Below are positions 1 to 4,533 of a stretch of DNA of 6,317 bases, in pieces. The translations under genes and the position numbers were made by a program. The notes under the pieces are model-generated. The model searched no databases. It was not told the DNA's origin and saw nothing but the letters and a program-made list of their open reading frames with translations. Within the stretch, counting starts at the first letter, position 1, and each line of letters begins with the position of its first letter. The DNA is from Paracoccaceae bacterium (lineage in GTDB: Bacteria; Pseudomonadota; Alphaproteobacteria; Rhodobacterales; Rhodobacteraceae). Location of the stretch: the NCBI GenBank assembly GCA_003561595.1, contig PWWF01000119.1, positions 1-6,317 on the forward strand. The letters run 5' to 3'.

Positions 1-26
1 ATGTTGTTCAGATTGACCGCGCCCAT
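1..26 (-). CDS. Probable ABC transporter ATPase, first 8 codons only (runs off left edge)
   Basis: An ATG at 26-24 on the minus strand opens a frame reading MGAVNLNN before the window ends. It is preceded by a purine-rich AAGGCGGAG stretch that could serve as a ribosome binding site. The peptide resembles the first beta-strand of PotA/UgpC-type ATPases, which typically begin with a short 'x-V-x-L-x-N-I' strand ahead of K-x-Y/F-G. The position also fits: the operon already encodes two permeases and a binding protein but has no ATPase, and this is the next gene downstream on the same strand. Eight codons cannot establish a family, so the call rests mainly on context. It could equally be another gene, such as a dehydrogenase. 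Confidence 0.42.
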
Positions 27-70
27 GCTCCGCCTTTCGCTGCGAGGCAGCCAGGACCAGCCCGACTACC

Positions 71-100
71 TCTTCATCTTGCCGAAAATACTCTGGGGGG
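71..100 (-). repeat. Putative dispersed intergenic element next to the terminator palindrome
   Basis: On the minus strand, directly after the GC palindrome, the sequence reads a run of six C, then AGAGTATTTTC, then GGCAAGATGAAGA. From memory, closely similar strings (C-rich run, G-AGTATTTT, then AAGATGAAG) recur between genes in many Rhodobacteraceae genomes, so I mark this as a probable dispersed repeat rather than a unique spacer. Only one copy is present in this window, so repetition cannot be shown here. The ATG inside it reads ATG AAG AGG TAG and is not a gene start. Confidence 0.4.
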
Positions 101-102
101 TT

Positions 103-126
103 CAAAGGGGGGCTAGCCCCCCTTTG
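103..126 (-). terminator. Perfect 24-bp GC palindrome, terminator or attenuator after the binding-protein gene
   Basis: The sequence is a perfect inverted repeat: arms CAAAGGGGGG and CCCCCCTTTG around a central CTAG. It starts 8 bases beyond the stop codon of the binding-protein gene. RNA from the minus strand would form a ten-pair stem with a four-base loop. A short T-rich tract (TATTTT) lies about 13 bases farther on, so it is not a textbook intrinsic terminator with an adjacent U run. A third C6 run (complement of 95-100) follows and could pair with the G6 arm instead. Being symmetric, it could act on both strands. If the ATPase downstream is co-transcribed, this would lower its expression relative to the binding protein (inference). 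Confidence 0.7.
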
Positions 127-134
127 CCCTGCCC

Positions 135-1277
135 TCAGAACCCACGCTGCACGCGGGCGAAGGTTTCGGACCACTCGGCCTCATTGCCATTCCAGTAGGT
201 TGGATCGGCAAAGGTCAGCGCGTCCAGCGTGCCGGTCGGGTCATAGGCGGGCAGGGTGGGGATCTTCTCGCCCAGATCGACCTTGGTGCCATCGAGCGCG
301 GGCGGGTAGTTCTGCCCCTCGGCCACCGCGATCGAGGTTTCGGGTGCCAGCATGAAGTTCAGAAGCTCCTCACTCGCTTCCAGCGGCGATCCCTTGATCA
401 CGAACAGGCATTCCTGCCAGCCGAACCCGTTGGGCGGATCGTAATAGCCAATGTCATGGCCCTGTTCCTGCAGTGCCGCGATGCGGCCCGACCAGCCTTC
501 GGTCACATAGATCTCTTCCTCGGCCAGCAGGCTCATCAGCTCCGCGCCAGAGCCCCAGTATTTCAGCGCCAGATCGCGATGGGTACGGATGGCATCCCAC
601 GCTGCCTCCAGATCCTGGATGTCATTGGGGCTTTGTCCGGTCTGCAGCGCCGCATACCACATCCGCGTGCGCCAGTCGTGCCAGCCGCCGATCTTGCCCT
701 GATAGGCTTCGTCCAGCAGGATCATGGCGCCTTTTTCGCGAATCTCCTCATCCGAGATATAGGCGCGGTTATAGGCCAGCCCCGTTGTGCCATAGTTATA
801 GGGCACGGCGGACAGATGATCCGGCGTGATACCGCGATACGCATTGGTCAGCGCATCCATGACCAGTTCCATATTCGGGATGTTGTCGAGGTTCAGTTCC
901 ACATCCAGCCCGAAATTGACGTAGCGGGCATAGTCGAACACGCCCGACAGATGGGCGATGTTATATTCCCCCTCGCGCGAGGACCGGACCTGCGCCAGAT
1001 ATTCGTCGCCGCCTGCGAATGTGCCATCGACCACATCGATGCCGGTTGCCGCCGTGTAGGGGTCAAAGGCGTGGCGGCGGAACGCTTCCGACACCACCCC
1101 GCCCCAACCATCGAAACGCACCTGTGTCACCTCATCCGCGAGGGCCATCCGGGCGAAAGGGGTCTGCACGCCATAGGCCACACCGGCCGCGCCGATCAGG
1201 CCCAGAAAGCTGCGGCGGTCCAGATCGCCATTGCGATAGCGTTCCAGCAGGCGGTTGTAGCGTGTCGTATTGTCCAT
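135..1277 (-). CDS. Polyamine-type (PotD/PotF-like) ABC transporter substrate-binding protein, Tat-exported
   Basis: This is a periplasmic solute-binding protein of the spermidine/putrescine class, about 380 residues, close to family length. It should capture the ligand and deliver it to the two permeases encoded just upstream. Residues 20-26, DRRSFLG, form a twin-arginine motif, followed by a hydrophobic stretch and a likely cleavage site after ALA at 45-47, so export is expected through Tat. The mature protein shows the usual PotD-like pattern: DGWGG (56-60), VPYNYGTTGLAYN (158-170), EGWSGR (260-265) and GWQECLFVI (286-294). Aligned by eye with E. coli PotD, Trp262 and Trp287 match ligand-stacking tryptophans, but the acidic positions differ (see findings), so the substrate is uncertain. 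The ATG has a good AGGAGA seven bases upstream. The gene starts 39 bases after the PotC-like permease stop. Confidence 0.9.
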   Translation of the reverse strand: MDNTTRYNRLLERYRNGDLDRRSFLGLIGAAGVAYGVQTPFARMALADEVTQVRFDGWGGVVSEAFRRHAFDPYTAATGIDVVDGTFAGGDEYLAQVRSSREGEYNIAHLSGVFDYARYVNFGLDVELNLDNIPNMELVMDALTNAYRGITPDHLSAVPYNYGTTGLAYNRAYISDEEIREKGAMILLDEAYQGKIGGWHDWRTRMWYAALQTGQSPNDIQDLEAAWDAIRTHRDLALKYWGSGAELMSLLAEEEIYVTEGWSGRIAALQEQGHDIGYYDPPNGFGWQECLFVIKGSPLEASEELLNFMLAPETSIAVAEGQNYPPALDGTKVDLGEKIPTLPAYDPTGTLDALTFADPTYWNGNEAEWSETFARVQRGF

Positions 1278-1284
1278 TTGTCAC

Positions 1285-1290
1285 TCTCCT
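1285..1290 (-). promoter_or_regulatory. Ribosome binding site of the binding-protein gene
   Basis: AGGAGA on the minus strand, seven bases before the ATG at 1277. It is the strongest Shine-Dalgarno match in the operon and supports this start. It also fits high translation of the binding protein relative to the permeases. Confidence 0.7.
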
Positions 1291-1316
1291 TGTCAGGGTT
1301 GGGTTGGGCGCGGTTC

Positions 1317-2102
1317 TTACATGCCGCGTTTGATTGCTAATCGTCGGGCAATCGCGGCGCCAAGCAGCGGCAGCCCCACAGTGATGACGATCATCACACT
1401 GCCCAGTGCATTGATCTCCGGGCTGATCGAGTCGCGCAACATCGAGAAGATCTGCGTGGGCACAGTCTCGACCCCGCCGGGTTTCCAGAACAGGGTGCCG
1501 GTGATGTCATCAAAGGAAATCGTGAACGCGAAAAGCGCGCCTGCGGCCACGGCAGGCATGAGCAGCGGCAGGGTAACGGAAAAGAAGGTCTGCACGGGCG
1601 AGGCCCCGAGGCTCAGCGCCGCTTCCTCCACATCCCGGCGGATACTGACCAGCCGCGCCTGCACCACAAGAATCACGAATGGCAGCGTGAAGATCACATG
1701 CCCCGCCAGCAGCAGCGCGAAGCTCTTGCCGATGCCCAGCCAGTTCAGGAACAACAGCAGCGCCACGGCCAGCACCACTTCGGGCACCAGAATCGGCGCG
1801 ATCAGGATTGTGGTGATCAGGTTCTTGCCCGGCACCCGGTAGCGCACCAATGCAAGGCTCGCCAACACCCCGAGAGTGGTCGAGATCAGCGCCGTCAGCA
1901 GGCCCAGGATCAACGAGGTACGAAAGGCCCGCATCACCGCGTCATTGTTCCAAAGCGCCTCGAACCAGCGCAGCGAAAAGCCGGTCATGGGAAAGCTGCC
2001 GAACTGGTTCTGGTTGAAGGACAGCAGCACCACCACCGCAACGGGCAGGAACATGAACAGATAGACAAGTATCGTATATGCGCGGATCGCAGCCCAGCCC
2101 AT
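1317..2102 (-). CDS. PotC-like ABC transporter permease
   Basis: This is an inner-membrane permease of the binding-protein-dependent (MetI-like) superfamily, 261 residues. It is expected to form the translocation channel as a heterodimer with the PotB-like protein encoded just upstream. The N-terminal membrane segment is at about 8-28. More hydrophobic segments follow near 62-85, 97-121, 128-149, 181-198 and 233-254, giving the usual six. The cytoplasmic EAA loop, which docks on the ATPase, is visible at 159-179 as EEAALSLGA followed by VTLPL. The open frame extends left of this ATG to 2321, but that extension lies inside the upstream permease and is Arg/His/Ala-rich with no membrane segment. 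I therefore start at 2102, where the upstream TGA and this ATG share one base (TGATG), a typical sign of translational coupling. Confidence 0.9.
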   Translation of the reverse strand: MGWAAIRAYTILVYLFMFLPVAVVVLLSFNQNQFGSFPMTGFSLRWFEALWNNDAVMRAFRTSLILGLLTALISTTLGVLASLALVRYRVPGKNLITTILIAPILVPEVVLAVALLLFLNWLGIGKSFALLLAGHVIFTLPFVILVVQARLVSIRRDVEEAALSLGASPVQTFFSVTLPLLMPAVAAGALFAFTISFDDITGTLFWKPGGVETVPTQIFSMLRDSISPEINALGSVMIVITVGLPLLGAAIARRLAIKRGM

Positions 2103-2968
2103 CAGCCCAAGCCTTTCGTCAGTTGCGACATGCCCAGAAAGCGGTTGTAGATCGCCACCAGCGCGCCCAGCACGAGCAGCAACAACAGCGACAGCGCCGA
2201 GCCCATGGGCCAGTTGAGCTGCGTGATGATCGCCTCGAATACCAGATTGGCGAACATCGCATCGCGCGGCCCGCCAAGGATGAGCGGCGTGATATAGGTG
2301 CCCGCGCCAAGGACGAAACACAGCAGGCCCCCGGCGGCCAGACCGGGCAATGACAGCGGCAGCGTGACCTGCGTAAAGGCCTGCCAGCGCGTCGCGCCCA
2401 GCGAGGTCGCCGCATCCTCCAGATTGGTGTCGATCCCGTCGAGGCTGACATAGATATTCAGCACCATGAAGGGCAGCAGGAAATGCACCAGCCCCAGAAT
2501 GACCGTGGCCTCGTTATACAACATCTGAATGGGCGAAGAGATCACACCCATTGAAATCAGCGTCGTATTCAGCGCGCCGGAACTGCCCAGAATGTTGATC
2601 CAGCTCATCGTGCGGATGATGTAACTGATCCAGAAAGGCAGCATCAGCAAAAGCAGCAGGATCAGTTTGTTGCCGCTGGACCGGGTGATGAAATAGGCCG
2701 CCGGATAGCCCAGAAGCGCGCAGAAGAACGTGGTGATCGCCGCGATCTTGAGCGTGTTCAGCAGGATGTAGCGATAGAACGGATCGGTCAGCGCGCGCTG
2801 CCAGTTGTCCAGATGAAAGCCGACCGTATCCGGCCCCACTGCCGAGCGCAGCCAGAAGGAATAGACCACGATGAACAAAAGCGGGATCAGCAATAGGAGC
2901 GCTACCGCCCCCAATGCGGGCGAGAGCAGAATCCATGGCTGGCGTCTTTCGCGGGCTTCTACAGACAT
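2102..2968 (-). CDS. PotB-like ABC transporter permease
   Basis: This is the first gene of the importer operon and encodes a 288-residue inner-membrane permease of the PotB/MetI-like class. A short charged N-terminus (MSVEARERRQ) leads into the first membrane helix at about 12-39. A periplasmic stretch containing VGFHLDNWQRALTDPFYR follows, a layout typical of PotB-type proteins. Further hydrophobic segments lie near 70-95, 101-118, 155-175, 206-232 and 257-278. The EAA loop is at 184-204: EDAATSLGA, then VTLPL. The pair with the PotC-like subunit and the polyamine-type binding protein points to import of a polyamine or related cationic or amino-acid-derived solute; the exact ligand cannot be read from the permease. 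The start codon has only a weak AAGG about 13 bases upstream. The 108-bp gap to the divergent LysR gene should contain the operon promoter. Confidence 0.9.
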   Translation of the reverse strand: MSVEARERRQPWILLSPALGAVALLLLIPLLFIVVYSFWLRSAVGPDTVGFHLDNWQRALTDPFYRYILLNTLKIAAITTFFCALLGYPAAYFITRSSGNKLILLLLLMLPFWISYIIRTMSWINILGSSGALNTTLISMGVISSPIQMLYNEATVILGLVHFLLPFMVLNIYVSLDGIDTNLEDAATSLGATRWQAFTQVTLPLSLPGLAAGGLLCFVLGAGTYITPLILGGPRDAMFANLVFEAIITQLNWPMGSALSLLLLLVLGALVAIYNRFLGMSQLTKGLG

Positions 2969-3038
2969 GGCGGCGTGGTGCCTTGCAGATCAGGTGTGTC
3001 GCGCATGATCAGAGATTGCAAAGCCGACGAGCATAAGG

Positions 3039-3052
3039 CAAATTGATATTTG
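3039..3052. promoter_or_regulatory. Possible operator: AT-rich palindrome between LysR gene and importer operon
   Basis: CAAAT-TGAT-ATTTG is an inverted repeat with five-base arms and a four-base spacer. It lies in the 108-bp region between the divergent start codons, 25 bp before the LysR ATG and about 70 bp from the permease ATG. LysR-type regulators often bind partial dyads of the T-N11-A type between themselves and a divergent target. This palindrome is a little shorter than that and was found by eye. A TTGTCA hexamer on the minus strand (3064-3059) could be a -35 for the operon, but I see no convincing -10 at the right spacing. Confidence 0.3.
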
Positions 3053-3076
3053 GAATAGTGACAATAGGCACGATCA

Positions 3077-4063
3077 ATGGCTGATCGAAACGAGGCCGAC
3101 CGCCTGACCCGCGATCTGGACTGGAACCTGTTGCGCAGCTTTGTTGTCATCGCCGAGGCGCAGTCGATAACGGATGCCGCGCGGCGCCTTGGACTGACAC
3201 AGCCATCAGTCTCGACCGCGCTGCAAAAGCTTGAAAAACTTATCGGAAAACGCCTGATCGACCGGGCGCCGGGCCGTTATGAGCTGACCCGCGCAGGGAG
3301 CACCCTTTACCGCGAGGCGGTCGAAATACATGGCTCGGTCCACCGGCTGTCGACCCTGATGCGGGACATGACCGACGAGATTCGCGGCCATGTGCGCATC
3401 GCTGTGGCGAGCCATGTGGTCTGCCCGTTATTTGATCAGTTGCTGGCCGAGTTTCATGCCCGCCACCCGCGCGCGACACTCTCGATATCGGTCCTTGGCT
3501 CCAGCGCCGCGCTGGCCAGTGTGGCGGCGCGCACGGCCTCTTTCGCGATCTGCCTTGTGCATCGTCGCGACCCCAAGATCGAATATATGCGGCTGTATCG
3601 TGAATATTTCGGTTTGTTCTGCGGCCCACCACATCCGCTTTTCGGGCGCGAGAACCTGCAGCAAGGCGATCTGTCAGGCCATTCCACTGTCAGTTTCGAA
3701 ACCGACAGCCTGCATGATGCCCTGCGCTCGGTGACATTGCTGCGCGCGCAATCCGATCTGCGCGAAGAGATCATCGGCATGTCGAGCCATCTGGAAGAAG
3801 TGCGCCGCATGGTGGTTGCCGGGCTGGGGATTGGCCCGCTGCCCTTGCATGTCGTGGCGCGCGATGTGGCGGACGGGCTGCTCTGGCGGCTGCCGCCCTA
3901 TGTCGATCCGCCGGCTATCGACGTTCATCTGGCCTGGAACCCCAAGGCCACGCTGAACCGTGCCGAGGCAACGCTGCTGGAGATCATTCAGACCGCGATC
4001 CGGACCACGCCGATGGCGGCGCGCACCTATGGGCTGAGCGGGGAAGAGCGTGTTGGCGCGTAG
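3077..4063 (+). CDS. LysR-family transcriptional regulator
   Basis: This is a 328-residue LysR-type regulator of normal family length. The winged helix-turn-helix spans about residues 14-73. Its recognition region reads ITDAARRLGLTQPSVSTALQ and then KLEKLIGKRLIDR, a clear match to the class. Residues 103-310 form the effector-binding part, including HVRIAV, a variable ligand-binding region and the characteristic MVVAGLGIGPLP block near 245-256. The gene is divergent from the polyamine-type importer operon across 108 bp, the usual layout for a LysR protein that senses the imported compound or a metabolite of it and controls the neighbouring genes. That target is inferred from position. The ATG at 3077 has only a weak AGG eight bases upstream, but it places the helix-turn-helix at the expected distance from the N-terminus. 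The last 17 or so residues are a short non-conserved tail. Confidence 0.93.
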   Translation: MADRNEADRLTRDLDWNLLRSFVVIAEAQSITDAARRLGLTQPSVSTALQKLEKLIGKRLIDRAPGRYELTRAGSTLYREAVEIHGSVHRLSTLMRDMTDEIRGHVRIAVASHVVCPLFDQLLAEFHARHPRATLSISVLGSSAALASVAARTASFAICLVHRRDPKIEYMRLYREYFGLFCGPPHPLFGRENLQQGDLSGHSTVSFETDSLHDALRSVTLLRAQSDLREEIIGMSSHLEEVRRMVVAGLGIGPLPLHVVARDVADGLLWRLPPYVDPPAIDVHLAWNPKATLNRAEATLLEIIQTAIRTTPMAARTYGLSGEERVGA

Positions 4064-4113
4064 CTACCTGTCGCGCGCCGGGGCGTCACCCCATTGGGCG
4101 ACCTGCCCGGCAT

Positions 4114-4320
4114 TCACTCCTGTTCTACCAGGATCGCGAAGCCGGTTTTGACGCGGTCCATCACGACGCTGGTGCGAAAGCGCAGGACTGTGTCCTCGGG
4201 AAAGGAATGGCGACGTGAGCAACCCTCATGATCGGTCACGTCGCGGGCTGACAGGATCAGAGTGAAATCGGCGTTTCCGGTGACACGGTAGCATTGCATC
4301 ACGTCCGGCGCGGACTGCAT
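4114..4320 (-). pseudogene. Remnant of an Lrp/AsnC-family regulator (C-terminal ligand-binding domain only)
   Basis: The 68-residue frame beginning MQSAPDVMQCYRVTG matches the RAM/AsnC ligand-binding domain. Intact members carry a helix ending 'x-P-x-V-x-x-C-Y-x-V-T-G-x-x-D-F/Y', then a 'V-x-D' strand-helix unit, and finally 'V-x-R-x-R-T-S-x-V-x-x-x-V-K'. Here these appear as APDVMQCYRVTGNADFTL, SARDVTDHE and LRFRTSVVMDRVKTGFAIL. Missing are the first strand of the domain and the whole N-terminal helix-turn-helix; a normal Lrp/AsnC protein has about 150 residues. I searched upstream in this frame back to 4533 and found no helix-turn-helix. The open frame extends to 4377, but the extra 19 residues look unrelated. 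It ends in TGA and faces the LysR gene, 50 bases away. It could instead be an expressed stand-alone RAM protein, but the missing strand argues for decay. Confidence 0.72.
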
Positions 4321-4533
4321 GGGGTAGTGTGTCCCACGGGTTGGAATAATAGGCTGCGCGAGGAGCCTTCGGCGCAAAGCTCAGCCTTTCAGGCCTGATC
4401 GCGGTGATTGTCTGACCTTGGTATTCACGCCAGAAATCGGCCTGTCACCGAAAACCGCCAGACATGACGCGCGCACCGGGTTGTGCGGCCAGGGCAGGCT
4501 TTGGGGGCAATCAATATCGCGGCTGCGGTTGCT
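4321..4533. other. Intergenic stretch with no recognised gene
   Basis: These 213 bases separate the Lrp/AsnC remnant from the end of the metalloprotease-like gene. I found no tRNA, no transposase and no strong terminator. A ten-base palindrome, TCAGGCCTGA, lies at 4389-4398. On the minus strand the frame of the protease gene stays open for about 50 codons after its TGA, ending at 4381; the peptide resembles nothing I know and is probably chance. The stretch next to 4320 may be foreign DNA that replaced the front of the regulator gene. Confidence 0.5.

Noticed and set aside
1..198. 65-residue plus-strand frame at the left edge
   Set aside because: It crosses the terminator palindrome and the end of the binding-protein gene and has no recognisable features.
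456..1340. 294-residue open frame on the plus strand opposite the binding-protein gene
   Set aside because: It is Arg/His/Ile-rich with no recognisable domain and lies antisense to a clear gene. Long antisense frames are expected in high-GC coding DNA.
1270..1842. 190-residue plus-strand frame opposite the PotC-like permease
   Set aside because: Ser/Thr/Arg-rich composition with no family resemblance; it mirrors the codons of the permease on the other strand.
2103..2321. N-terminal extension of the PotC-like permease
   Set aside because: It overlaps the upstream permease entirely, is rich in Arg, His and Ala, and adds nothing membrane-like. The TGATG junction gives a normal start.
4080..4108. 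Two small hairpins after the LysR gene (GGGG-CGTCA-CCCC and GGGC-GACCT-GCCC)
   Set aside because: Stems are only four pairs each and there is no T tract, so they do not support a terminator call.
4381..4533. In-frame extension of about 50 codons after the protease-like gene's TGA, suggesting readthrough or a recoded stop
   Set aside because: The peptide does not continue the Ig domain, which already closes with WEFLT just before the TGA. I see no selenocysteine-type or readthrough signal. A 50-codon open stretch is ordinary in GC-rich DNA.
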